From Microglena sp. YARC (taxonomy: Eukaryota; Chlorophyta; Chlorophyceae; Chlamydomonadales; Chlamydomonadaceae): a DNA stretch of 64,000 nt. Position 1 is the stretch's first letter; every line of letters starts with the position of its first letter. The stretch is from NCBI GenBank assembly GCA_022414725.1, contig CM039462.1, forward strand, positions 45,198,945 through 45,262,944, read 5' to 3'. Positions 22,813 to 31,580 of this stretch are shown here, piece after piece. The position numbers were made by a program, and so were the translations under genes. A model generated the notes under the pieces. That model did no database searches. It was given only the letters and a program-made list of their open reading frames with translations, and had not been told where the DNA came from.

Positions 22813-22955
22813 TGAATTGTGAAATTGTCAAGCAGTGCCATAGAAGTCATACTTAAAAACACGCTTTGCTATATTAATTTTGACTTCCATGGCACTGCTT
22901 GAAAACTGACGCAGGTGGATGGAGGGTTTCTCAACCTGCTTAGAGGTCAAGCACG
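22813..22955 (+). repeat. Left direct repeat with 22-base hairpin, truncated copy of the 25570 gene start
   Basis: This segment is about 90 % identical to 25478-25606. Arms at 22828-22849 and 22881-22902 (TCAAGCAGTGCCATAGAAG...) pair with one mismatch around a ~31-base AT-rich loop. The following ATGGAGGGTTTCTC repeats the first codons of the gene at 25570 and then decays. It therefore looks like a duplicated 5' end of that gene. Confidence 0.85.
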
Positions 22956-23237
22956 GAATTGAGCTGCGGACTCGTGTGCAGGATCTGACATGTTTATGGT
23001 GTAAACAGGATCAGAGTAAGCAAAATGTAGATGTTGTACCAGACCACAGGGTTATTATTATCCACACGAATCACCATTTCAACCACGCAATTGGATTATT
23101 ATCCGACTGAACAAGGATCCGACTTGAAACGATGCCGACGGACGCAACAAAACAACCCAAGGCCAACTTAGCGCCATGCCCACCCATCATGGGGCTGGGA
23201 GCAAACTGGCACAGGGGCGAAGGCGCAAAAGGCGAGC

Positions 23238-25484
23238 ATGCAGGCAGATGCGACGATCATGCGTGCACGCGCGCAGATGCAGCTGCAGGACCCGTTCAGT
23301 GGATGGAGACAGTTCGGATGCTACAAGGAATGGACAGACGCAAACGAGGCGCTGCAAAGACTCAAGGGACACGCAAGGCACGCGTTCGAGATCATACCGT
23401 TCGGAAAGCCATGCAAGCCGTACCTTGATATCGACGGTCCACCACTTCCGAACGACCAGGTGCCCTTCCCAGACGTCGCCGCGCTGGTCGCACACACAGA
23501 GGACGCAATCAAGATGATATTCAGCAACGACTACGGAATCCAGATCGACGTTGACAACGACCTCATATGGCTCGTCAGCCCAAACGCCAAGAAGCTCAGC
23601 CTGCACCTCATCATCGACACGAAGAGAGAAGGAACGCCGCTCCACGTGTACAGCAGCAATCATCAATCAGACACCACAGGCGCAGCACACCTCGCCATGA
23701 GACTGCAGCAGCTAGACCCAAACGGGGTCGGGAAGCTCGTAGACATAGGTGTATACACAAGGGACAGAGAAATGCGCCTCCAGGGCTCGTGCAAATTCAA
23801 CAAGGACGCGGACTCGGTCCTCGTCCCGCTCAAGCAGCACCACAAGGATGACCCAGACACACCACTCAGGACAGTCATCTCAAACGTGCCAGAGGATGCC
23901 GCACTCATACAGGTGCCAGAGCACATACCGAGATACGTCAAGAAGAACGGGATTGCATGGCCGGCACGACCGCGCACGCAAACAGTCGCAGACGCAGTCA
24001 GAGCGGCGGGAACCATCATCGCAAAGGCCGTAGAGAAGGAACCGCATGTCCGACGCGCCGACATAATCGTTCGCATGCTCGACCTACTCAGACGAGACAT
24101 GCACCCGTCAGCATTCCACGACAGACGACCCGCGGAGGACGCATTCGATCGATCCGTAGGCGTCAGGTTCAACTACAGTGACAGGAGTGAACCGTGCTAC
24201 ACAGGAAACATACACTACGGAGAGCAGAACATGCGATGCTTTGTAGACACAGCAGGCAACTGCATCGTCAAGTGCTTCTCCGCCACATGCGACAACCATG
24301 CACCCGCGTGCATCGGAAGACTCGCTGAACCAGGTGGAGATTCATGGGACGCGGGAGCATTGCACGTCAACAGTAGGTACATAGACATCGACGCATGCCT
24401 AGAGATGAAGCAGGCGGTCGATGTGTGGTTAGACCCGGAGCGAAAGGACGTCAACACGCTCTCCGTGCGCAGCCCGATGGGGTCAGGAAAGTCCACCATG
24501 CTAGACGCACTCCTAGAACGCGTGGGAGAGGACAAGACCGTGCTCGTCGTCACATACAGACAGTCGCTCGCGCTAGAGCACAAGAGAAAACTGGCGCGCA
24601 AGGGATTTGTATCATACCTAGACGCCGACGTCACACCACAGGACCTCAGGCGAAGGGATAAGACACCGCGCGTTATCTGCCAGATCGAGTCGCTACACAG
24701 GCTATCAGAGCACACGTGCATGCGATACCTCACATCGGGCTTTGACATAGTTGTGCTCGACGAAGTGGAATCTCTGCTGCGACATTTTCTGTCGCCAACC
24801 GTTGTCACCCCATTGGCTGAGATGCGGGGTCTTGCGGACACGCTCAACGCGACGACAACCGGCGTCGTCACAATGGACGCGACATGGGGCAGCGTCACGA
24901 AAGAATTCCTCAAGCAGGCAGGATTGCGCAACCTGCTCGTCGTCAACGACTACCGGAGCACAGAGAACGCGCGCACATTCTCCATATCGAAGGACGAGGT
25001 GACATGGAGCGCGCAGATCCGAGACGACATCACCGCAGGCAGGAACGTCGTCGTCGTCTCGCTCAGCCAAGAGAGAGCGATGCAGGTGCACAAGGTCGCA
25101 CTTGACACATTCGACGATCCGAAGGACGCGGTCAGACTCTGCCTGCTGCACACGTCCAAGACAGCCGACTCGGTCAAGGCGAAGCTCATAGACGTAGACG
25201 CACTCTGGAGCAGCAAACGGATCGTCGTGTACACGCCGACCATATCGGCGGGCATCGACTTCAGCACCGAGCATTTTGACAGGATGTACCTATACCTGTG
25301 CCCCGGGTCCACGGGGCCGATGGGCGCGTTGCAGATGACAGGACGCGTGCGCCACCTGGTCGACACCGACGTCAGGACGCTCGTCGCCAAGAACATGCGG
25401 GTGGCACGAGAGGCAACCCGACAACACTTGACGCACGTCGACCTCTACCAGTGGCTCAGGTGCGATAGAGGGGTGAAATTGTAA
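23238..25484 (+). CDS. Archaeo-eukaryotic primase fused to origin-binding-type (herpes UL9-like) SF2 helicase
   Basis: The product has 748 residues. N-terminal primase motifs: the metal-binding PYLDIDG (about residue 58), KLSLHLII (about 120), and VDIGVYTRDREMRLQGSCK (about 170), as in NCLDV/herpes AEP primases. A Cys cluster (MRCF...NCIVKC...CDNH) around residue 340 looks like the primase zinc knuckle. The helicase part has Walker A SPMGSGKST (about 415), Walker B VVLDEVES (about 513), TMDATWG, VVYTPTISAGIDF and QMTGRVRH, which is the signature of Herpes_ori_bp helicases. It would prime and unwind at replication origins. The reading frame is intact and GC-rich, with codon use unlike the left region. 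It is bracketed by direct repeats, and a hairpin starts two bases after its stop. Confidence 0.88.
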   Translation: MQADATIMRARAQMQLQDPFSGWRQFGCYKEWTDANEALQRLKGHARHAFEIIPFGKPCKPYLDIDGPPLPNDQVPFPDVAALVAHTEDAIKMIFSNDYGIQIDVDNDLIWLVSPNAKKLSLHLIIDTKREGTPLHVYSSNHQSDTTGAAHLAMRLQQLDPNGVGKLVDIGVYTRDREMRLQGSCKFNKDADSVLVPLKQHHKDDPDTPLRTVISNVPEDAALIQVPEHIPRYVKKNGIAWPARPRTQTVADAVRAAGTIIAKAVEKEPHVRRADIIVRMLDLLRRDMHPSAFHDRRPAEDAFDRSVGVRFNYSDRSEPCYTGNIHYGEQNMRCFVDTAGNCIVKCFSATCDNHAPACIGRLAEPGGDSWDAGALHVNSRYIDIDACLEMKQAVDVWLDPERKDVNTLSVRSPMGSGKSTMLDALLERVGEDKTVLVVTYRQSLALEHKRKLARKGFVSYLDADVTPQDLRRRDKTPRVICQIESLHRLSEHTCMRYLTSGFDIVVLDEVESLLRHFLSPTVVTPLAEMRGLADTLNATTTGVVTMDATWGSVTKEFLKQAGLRNLLVVNDYRSTENARTFSISKDEVTWSAQIRDDITAGRNVVVVSLSQERAMQVHKVALDTFDDPKDAVRLCLLHTSKTADSVKAKLIDVDALWSSKRIVVYTPTISAGIDFSTEHFDRMYLYLCPGSTGPMGALQMTGRVRHLVDTDVRTLVAKNMRVAREATRQHLTHVDLYQWLRCDRGVKL

Positions 25485-25606
25485 AAGTGCCATAGAAGTC
25501 ATACTTAAAAACACGCTTTGCTATATTAATTATGACTTCTATGGCACTGCTTGAAACTGACGCAGGTGGATGGATGGTTTCTCTACGTGCGACGATGTCA
25601 AGCACG
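25478..25606 (+). repeat. Right direct repeat with perfect 18-base hairpin
   Basis: Arms 25486-25503 and 25531-25548 (AGTGCCATAGAAGTCATA and its exact complement) flank a 27-base AT-rich loop containing CTATATTAAT. The hairpin begins just after the helicase stop and ends about 20 bases before the ATG of the next gene. By analogy with the mimivirus hairpin rule it may mark the mRNA 3' end; the loop could also hold the next promoter. It is repeated at 22813-22955. Confidence 0.85.
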
Positions 25607-26853
25607 TCCAAGCGATCGACGGCGGAGAAGAGCACACGCTGCAGGAGCTCTCGGGTGGCGCTCTCGCTCCGTTGTGTGCGACCGTGGCTCCACCGACTCT
25701 GAAGATGACTGTCGAGAGCTACTTTCTGGCGGAAATACACAATGCCAGCTTCGACTACCTGTCCTGCTTTGCAGACCTCGTGGAGCCTGCAGGTCACCGC
25801 GTGGACCTCGGTACCAGCTACGCTGCGGTCAGTGCCGCACGTGTGATAGCCCCTGGGGAGGGAGACGTGGAGGCGACTAGCGAGTTCCTGTTGCGCGTCC
25901 TCAAGGCTCAGGAGCAGATGGATGCGCTCACCGGGTCTGCCCCTGTCGCTGTACCTGCCCCTGCCCCTGTCGCTGTACCTGCCCCTGGCACTGTCGCTGC
26001 CCCTGTCGCTGTACCTGCCACTGGCACTGTCGCTGTACCTGGCACCAACATCCTCAGCAACCCTGATGTGCCCACTGCCATGCGGCGCAAGGATCTCATG
26101 GATGCTATCGAGCAGCGCGTGATGGCCAACGACGCGAGCGAGGACGACAAGTTCATTATGTACCTGAACCGCTACTGCTCTGCATGGGGCGTCGACCGCG
26201 TCGACGAGGAGTTCCTGATGGAGAACAAGCCTGGTGCTGTCGGTTCTCCTAAGGCGAGGCTCATGTCGCGCCTGCTGTGCCCGATCCTGCGCCCGGTGCG
26301 CGGCGCCGACGTGCACACGACTGAGCACTCAGGGTTGCTGAAGATAGTTCTCATCGAGGAGACACTTGCTGCTCTGGGATTTTCGTCCCCGTTCGACACC
26401 GAGACCGTGATCCCAAATCTGATGACGGTGTTTGACACCAAGCTCAAGGGAACACAGATGTTCCGAGAATACAACAACACCGCTCGACTGTTCAGCCAGG
26501 CCTCGTGTGGCGTTCGCGACGGGTGGGACCTGTGCAAGGTGTCCAAGGCGGTCAAGATGATCCTGAGTGCAGTGGGTCTAGACATGATGAACGAGACCAA
26601 GCGCGTTCAGGTAAAGGGCAAGAGGACTCAGGAGGCGAGAAACTACCGCCTGTGCCCGGAGAGTGTCTGCCGTATGCTCGAGCTCGTTAAACTTCGTCTT
26701 CTGCGAACGGACCTCACGCCCTTAAACACGCACGCCGCCGCTGCCCTTTCAGGTCACGAACTGTCCATGTACAAACACCTGGTTGACGTAGCGTCGCCTG
26801 TCGCGTATGTCTTCGAGCATGACGACGACGAGACGTCAGGCCTAATAGTATAA
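25570..26853 (+). CDS. Unrecognised 427-aa protein with Pro/Ala/Val linker
   Basis: The ATG at 25570 follows the hairpin directly. An N-terminal ~115-residue part is followed by a low-complexity linker of VAVPAPAP type (about residues 120-160), then a ~250-residue helical domain and a conserved-looking C-terminal block (RMLELVKLRLLRTDLTP). Both ends of the gene are duplicated in the neighbourhood: its start at 22915-22955 and its 3' end at 27345-27440. It sits between the primase-helicase and a T5orf172 nuclease, so a DNA-related role is possible but is only inference. Its GC-rich codon use matches the helicase. Confidence 0.7.
   Translation: MDGFSTCDDVKHVQAIDGGEEHTLQELSGGALAPLCATVAPPTLKMTVESYFLAEIHNASFDYLSCFADLVEPAGHRVDLGTSYAAVSAARVIAPGEGDVEATSEFLLRVLKAQEQMDALTGSAPVAVPAPAPVAVPAPGTVAAPVAVPATGTVAVPGTNILSNPDVPTAMRRKDLMDAIEQRVMANDASEDDKFIMYLNRYCSAWGVDRVDEEFLMENKPGAVGSPKARLMSRLLCPILRPVRGADVHTTEHSGLLKIVLIEETLAALGFSSPFDTETVIPNLMTVFDTKLKGTQMFREYNNTARLFSQASCGVRDGWDLCKVSKAVKMILSAVGLDMMNETKRVQVKGKRTQEARNYRLCPESVCRMLELVKLRLLRTDLTPLNTHAAAALSGHELSMYKHLVDVASPVAYVFEHDDDETSGLIV
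25930..26045 (+). repeat. Coding minisatellite for the Pro/Ala/Val linker
   Basis: Units of GCCCCTGTCGCTGTACCT type repeat six to eight times in frame. The array is expected to vary in length between isolates. Confidence 0.8.
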
Positions 26854-26908
26854 TAATGGTGTAAACGAGCGCATTGGGATACAGCATGTGAGCAGCTCGA
26901 CAGAGATC

Positions 26909-27329
26909 ATGGCGCACATGACAACCAATGTCGTGTACGCGTTGTTTGAGCACAAGTTCATTCAGAAGGATGAGATCGTCTTCAAGGTGGGCAGGACGTC
27001 GAATCCCTTTGGTCAGCGACTTTCTCAGTACCCGAAAAAACTCAAAGATGATATTCGCAATCCACGTACTTAATCCGCGTGCTTGTGTGGAGGCTGAGAC
27101 TGCCCTGCTCCGGTACCTTAGCGGAGACCCTCGAGTCAAGCACCGTCGATACGAGTACTACCAACTTGACGCGGGTGATGCAGGTGCCGTCTTTCGGGAG
27201 ATGGCCGATATTGTATTCCAGTACGTGTGGACAGGTAGCGTCGACAGCCTTGATTGCGGCACCGAGGACGTGCCAACCGACCCCCCCATATTTGCCGTTC
27301 TTGAGCAAGAGAAGGAGCGAACGTCTTGA
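26909..27329 (+). CDS. T5orf172 / GIY-YIG-type nuclease, one frameshift
   Basis: The ATG at 26909 starts VVYALFEHKF then FKVGRTSNPFGQRLSQY, the pattern of T5orf172/GIY-YIG domains (a Tyr strand, then KxGRT and an Arg helix). The frame breaks near 27050 and continues in the next frame with HVLNPRACVEAETALL, where the family expects its conserved Glu, and RRYEYYQL. About 140 residues in all. Such proteins are common in NCLDV and phages, often mobile or fused to KilA-N/Bro domains. It lies between the 3' end of the 25570 gene and a second, truncated copy of that 3' end. Confidence 0.7.
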
Positions 27330-27344
27330 GGCGCAATACCCCAA

Positions 27345-27440
27345 GGATGCTGGAGCTCGTGAAGCTTCGTCTTCTGCGCACGGACCTCACGCCGCAGCTG
27401 CCCTTTCTGGCCACGAGATGTCCATGTATAGACAAGCCAT
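27345..27440 (+). pseudogene. Duplicated 3' fragment of the 25570 gene
   Basis: The segment matches 26673-26790 of the upstream gene (GAGCTCGT-AA-CTTCGTCTTCTGCG-ACGGACCTCACG, then GCTGCCCTTTC-GG-CACGA), with an internal deletion of about 18 bases and substitutions. It is a remnant that cannot be expressed on its own. Confidence 0.85.
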
Positions 27441-27462
27441 AATCCATCGGCAAACAATTATT

Positions 27463-27523
27463 AGATAGATAGATAGATAGATAGGATAGATAGGATAGAT
27501 AGATAGATAGATAGATAGATAGG
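27463..27523. repeat. GATA/TAGA tetranucleotide microsatellite
   Basis: About 14 TAGA units with occasional GATAGGATAGA variants. The region around it (27440-27960) has a TGA/ATG trinucleotide run near 27590 and no supported gene. Confidence 0.95.
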
Positions 27524-27964
27524 ATAACGCACTTTATCACGACACATACCGCATCCTCACACACGCGTCGCGGAGGCTGCTGTCGAGATCATGATGATGA
27601 TGATGATGCCCACCAACCACTCACTCACGCATTCTCACGCAAACGGCGGAACACGGTCGAATGTCGTGTGTCATGTAAGGATGCGGGGGGCGCTGCTGAC
27701 ACACGTGCCGCTCGACATCCATTTAGGGTTTTGAGATGGGGGGACGGATATAGGGAGGTGTTACAGGATGATGAGTGACGGAATCATATCCACTGGCTGA
27801 CCAAGACTTCTTCAGACGATCACCGAGACATGCATGGCATGTTGGTTGGGTTATTTATTTGTTTCTACGATTTTGAAGGTTTAAGGGAGCATAACTGATA
27901 GTGACCGTTATTACAATTGTAAACACAAACAACTGAACAAAAAAGACAAAAAAGATCGCACACA

Positions 27965-28279
27965 ATGAACTCGTCGAGGAAGGTCACGAAGTTCGTCACG
28001 CCAACAAACCAAAATGGAGACAAGGGGATCTCAACGTTGTCAAAGAAGAGATACTTCGAGATGGAAGAGAGAGTGAAGATGATACTGGGGGGTAAATTAC
28101 AGGAAGAGGCAGGAATGGTCATGAAGGCGATGCGTGAGATCATGAAGTTCGACCCGAATGTATCAAGGTACAGTGAGGAGGTCAGGGAGGTGCTTGAGGA
28201 GAACTCAAGGAAGTGGAGGCAGCGGAATAAGGACGAGAAAAATGCGGTGAGATTAAATTATGGTTTAGAAGTTTTATAG
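27965..28279 (+). CDS. Small helical hypothetical protein, 104 aa
   Basis: The ATG at 27965 follows an A-rich leader. The product is highly charged and helical (KKRYFEMEERVKMIL and a later EEVREVLEENSRKW). There is no membrane segment or Cys motif. Unrecognised; coding support is only frame length and composition. Confidence 0.5.
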   Translation: MNSSRKVTKFVTPTNQNGDKGISTLSKKRYFEMEERVKMILGGKLQEEAGMVMKAMREIMKFDPNVSRYSEEVREVLEENSRKWRQRNKDEKNAVRLNYGLEVL

Positions 28280-28429
28280 AGAGGTCAAGTAAGATTTGTC
28301 ATGCCTCACTATCAAACTTCTCCACATCCGGAGATGTCTCAAGCAGACACTTTATGATGATGAAATGTTTCAAGCAGACGCCTGCTCGAGAAAACCGATT
28401 GGTCCACTCTCATCAAGGACGGCGGCATA

Positions 28430-28750
28430 TGTGTCGAGTCGAGTCACAGAGTCACAGAGTCACATGGCGACATCTCGCATCACGGCGGCACGTGTGTCGA
28501 GTCACAGAGTCACATGGCGACCTCTCGTATCACGGCGGAAACTGTCGAGTCGAGTCACATCACATCACATCACATCACATCACATCACATGGTGACCTCT
28601 CGCATCATGGCGGAAACTGTCGAGTCGAGTCGAGTCACATCACATGGCGACCGACCTATCGCATCAGGCGGCGGAACCTGTGTCGAGTCGAGTCACATCA
28701 CATGGTGACCTCTCGCATCATGGCGGAAACTGTCGAGTCGAGGCAAAGAT
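28430..28750. repeat. Family A minisatellite array (50-base unit)
   Basis: Units read GGCGGAAACTGTCGAGTCGA, GTCACATCACATGG and CGACCTCTCGCATCA, with slippage in the TCGAG and CACAT steps. This is the first of about a dozen arrays in the right half of the window. Confidence 0.9.
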
Positions 28751-29070
28751 AACAAACAACACTTGGATGAGAACCGTCTCACATTAACAGATAACAAGCG
28801 GCGGAGCCCCTTTCACCTCCCCACAGCGGAGCGACTGGGGGCGACCGGAGGGGAGCCCACACAAAGGGTCCGCGAGGAACCGAGTGGGTGGGCGACCGGA
28901 GGGGAGCCCACAGTTCACATCAAGCTTGGAAGAAGCGAGATCGTCATTGGTAGAAGCGATATCGTCAGCGGTATCGGAGGACAAGCAAACGGCGGAAAAC
29001 TGTCGCATCCACACCGTCCATTCATGACTAATACACGGATGCGGTGGCGGATCATCGCCATCGAATGAAG
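28745..29070 (+). repeat. Family B module (copy 1)
   Basis: The module begins AAAGATAACAAACAACACTT, continues with CGGCGGAGCCCCTTTCACC, GGGGCGACCGGAGGGGAGCC (twice) and AAGCTTGGAAGAAGCG, and ends with TCGGAGGACA-AAACGGCGGAA and a leader-like AGTGTAAACAACCATTTTTC. It always follows a family A array. Here it directly precedes the LRR gene. Confidence 0.9.
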
Positions 29071-29136
29071 TGTAAACAACCATTTTTCAGTACAGCAAGG
29101 CACAGCAAGGCACAGCACAGCACACTTCACAAACGA
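29066..29136 (+). promoter_or_regulatory. Shared 5' leader of the LRR F-box gene
   Basis: AGTGTAAACAACCATTTTTC and CAGCACACTTCACAAACGA are nearly identical to 40738-40797 before the U-box gene. The second block ends at the ATG of the LRR gene. This suggests a common promoter or 5' UTR module carried with the A/B repeats. Confidence 0.5.
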
Positions 29137-30624
29137 ATGAGTTCCTTTGACGAAATCAATGAAGATGTATTGGAGATCATTCTAGCCAATGCGATTTCGA
29201 ACGAATCACACCTCAAACAAGTGCCTCTCGTCTGCGAAAAGTGGAGATGCGTCACACCCCGGTGTGTCACAAGGATCCACCTAAGACATTATAACAGTTT
29301 GGAATACGCAGTATCACGCATTTGCAGGCTCAAAGAGTTGAAAATAGGTGTCAATCGGGGGGAATACGTACCCTACCAATCAATGTCGGCTATCGAAGAC
29401 AAGATCCAAGACATATCGCCGCTGTCCGGCCTCACTTCGTTGGTTCACCTGGACATATCGAACACCTACGTGACCGACATATCGCCACTGTACGGACTCA
29501 CTTCATTGACGCACCTGGACATGTCGCACACCTACGTGACCGACATATCACCTCTGTCCGGACTCACTTCGTTGACGCACCTGAACATGTCGCACACACC
29601 TCTGTACAACATACAAGCTCTGTACGGACTCACTTCGTTGATTCACCTCAACATGGCGCACACACTTGTGACCGACATATCACCACTGGAAGGACTCACT
29701 TCGTTGATTCACCTAGACATTTCGCTAATACAAGCAAAACTCAAAGACATATCACCGCTGTCAGGTCTCACTTCGTTGATTCACCTAGATATTTCGCACC
29801 TCACGTACGTGGACGAACACCCATTATCAGCGATTTCAGGGCTCAATGCGTTGGTTCACCTCAACATTTCGCATTTAGGAAACAAACTAGAAGACATATC
29901 ACAGCTGTCCGGACTCACAGAGTTGGTTCATCTGAACATGGCGTACACACGGGTGGGCGAACAGGACATATTATCACCGCTGGCAGGACTCACTTCGTTG
30001 ATTCACCTCAACATGGAGGGCACCGACGTGGAATACCTATCATCTCTGTCCGGTATCAATTCGTTGATTCACCTAGACATTTCGCATCTCAAATACAAGC
30101 TCGAAGACATCTCACCGGTGTCCGGTATCACTGCGTTGCTTCACCTGAACATGGAGGGCACACGTGTACCCTCTATATCACTACTGTCCGGCCTCACTTC
30201 GTTGGTTCATCTGAACATGGCGTACACATGTGTGGTCGAAGACCGAGTACCGATGTCCGGCTTCATTCCGTATTGTCGCCGGAGCAAGGTGATCGACATA
30301 TCGCCGCTGTCCGGCCTCACTGAGTTGGTTCACCTGGACATATCGAACACCTACGTGACCGACATATCGCCACTGGCAGGACTCACTTCATTGGTGCACC
30401 TGGACATTTCGAACACCGACGTGGAAGACATATCACCGCTGGCAGGACTCACTTCGTTGGTTCACCTGAACATGAAGGGCACCGACGTGGAAGACATATC
30501 ACCACTGGCAGGACTCACTTCATTGGTGCACCTGGACATTTCGAACACCGACGTGGACGACATATCACCTCTGGCAGGACTCACTTCGTTGACGTACTTG
30601 AAAAATGGATGGAATGATGTGTAA
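29137..30624 (+). CDS. F-box and leucine-rich-repeat protein
   Basis: The ATG at 29137 gives 495 residues. The N-terminal ~45 residues resemble an F-box (INEDVLEIILANA...QVPLVCEKW). They are followed by about 18 LRRs of 22 residues with the consensus ISPLSGLTSLVHLDISNT, close to the internalin/SDS22-like type. F-box proteins bring substrates to SCF ubiquitin ligases and the LRR surface would bind the target. Such proteins are frequent in NCLDV and suggest manipulation of host protein turnover. The gene is intact. It has a family A/B block upstream and a TIR element 65 bases downstream. Many repeats are near-identical at DNA level, which implies recent expansion. Confidence 0.85.
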   Translation: MSSFDEINEDVLEIILANAISNESHLKQVPLVCEKWRCVTPRCVTRIHLRHYNSLEYAVSRICRLKELKIGVNRGEYVPYQSMSAIEDKIQDISPLSGLTSLVHLDISNTYVTDISPLYGLTSLTHLDMSHTYVTDISPLSGLTSLTHLNMSHTPLYNIQALYGLTSLIHLNMAHTLVTDISPLEGLTSLIHLDISLIQAKLKDISPLSGLTSLIHLDISHLTYVDEHPLSAISGLNALVHLNISHLGNKLEDISQLSGLTELVHLNMAYTRVGEQDILSPLAGLTSLIHLNMEGTDVEYLSSLSGINSLIHLDISHLKYKLEDISPVSGITALLHLNMEGTRVPSISLLSGLTSLVHLNMAYTCVVEDRVPMSGFIPYCRRSKVIDISPLSGLTELVHLDISNTYVTDISPLAGLTSLVHLDISNTDVEDISPLAGLTSLVHLNMKGTDVEDISPLAGLTSLVHLDISNTDVDDISPLAGLTSLTYLKNGWNDV

Positions 30625-30689
30625 AATTGTTCAACGGGTCATCCTTAGTAAATGTAGCCGGTATCTACATATGGACTGACAATTCGTCC

Positions 30690-31117
30690 TACAGTCGGCG
30701 GAACAGTAAAATGAAACATCCCAATAAGGCGTCGACAGACGTTATAGTGTACGAGTGGATGGTCCTACAAAATGGCCCGTCCAGCAAAGAAACCTCCTTT
30801 CATGACGCATTGCACATCAACAAAGACCCCGTGTTCTTTTGGGCCACGGTACCGGGGAAGAGGCGATCGCTTAAGTGCGGCTGGTCCTTCAATGGACACT
30901 CTCGAAAGTACCGACAAAAGAACGATACGGAGTCTGCAGGATGGAGAGCCGTGATCTAAAAAAGAACCACGATATTCTCGTTAACATCCTGCAATTTGTT
31001 GATTCAAAATCGTATTGGTGTTCCACTGCCCCGTGGGTTGCTACACCATTTGGTTACACCGTAAGGTGTGCCGTACACTCCAGAAAACGGTTTCATTTTA
31101 GTATTCCGTCAAGTGTA
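30690..31117 (+). mobile_element. TIR element family 1 (428 bp), nearly complete
   Basis: The left TIR starts TACAGTCGGCGGAACAGTAA; the right TIR ends (reverse) as TACACTTGACGGAATACTAA. The two arms are related but belong to different subfamilies. Both ends are TA, as in Tc1/mariner-type insertions. The interior holds two overlapping reading frames; the second (about 30940-31085) looks like an F-box N-terminus (HDILVNILQFVDSKS). There is no transposase, so the element is non-autonomous. Other copies: 44616-45051, and truncated at 15826, 45490 and 48737. Confidence 0.85.
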
Positions 31118-31124
31118 CCGTTGA

Positions 31125-31232
31125 CAGATTAGCAACGAAAAAACTATTGTTTTAATAAAAACGAGTGTACATCCATAATCCATACAGGTCTCGGCATTGT
31201 TTTGCTGAGTATGTAACGTTCCCCCCGTTCCC
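31125..31232. repeat. Dispersed repeat also found at 56803-56900
   Basis: Shared blocks are CAGATTAGCAAC, TTGTTTTAATAAAAACGAGT and CAGGTCTCGGCATTGTTTTG followed by AGTATGTAACGTTCCC. No coding signal is seen. Confidence 0.7.
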
Positions 31233-31580
31233 CCAGTGGATCACATCACATCACATGGTGACCGACCTCTCGCATTACATGACGGCGGAAACTGTCGAGT
31301 AGAGTCGAGGCAAAGATAACAAACAACACTTGGATGAGAAACGTCTCACATTAACAAGCGGCGGAGCCCCTTTCACCTCCCCACAGCGGAGCGACTGGGG
31401 GCGACCGGAGGGGAGCCCCCACAAAAGGGTCCGCGAGGAACCGAGCGGGTGGGCGACCGGAGGGGAGCCCACAGTTCACATCAAGCTTGGAAGAAGCGAT
31501 ATCGTCAACGGTATCGGAGGACACAAGCAAACGGCGGAAAACTGTCGAATGTATCGGAGATGCGGAACACTGTCGGAGCA
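31232..31580 (+). repeat. Short family A array and family B module (copy 2)
   Basis: A short A array (31232-31315) runs into B (31308-31580) with the same block order as at 28745. B breaks off inside its GATGCGGAACACTGTCG block and runs straight into a D5 C-terminal fragment. Confidence 0.88.

Noticed and set aside
23132..23428. 98-codon frame at the start of the primase-helicase gene
   Set aside because: It overlaps the primase frame and has no motif; the primase frame has all its motifs.
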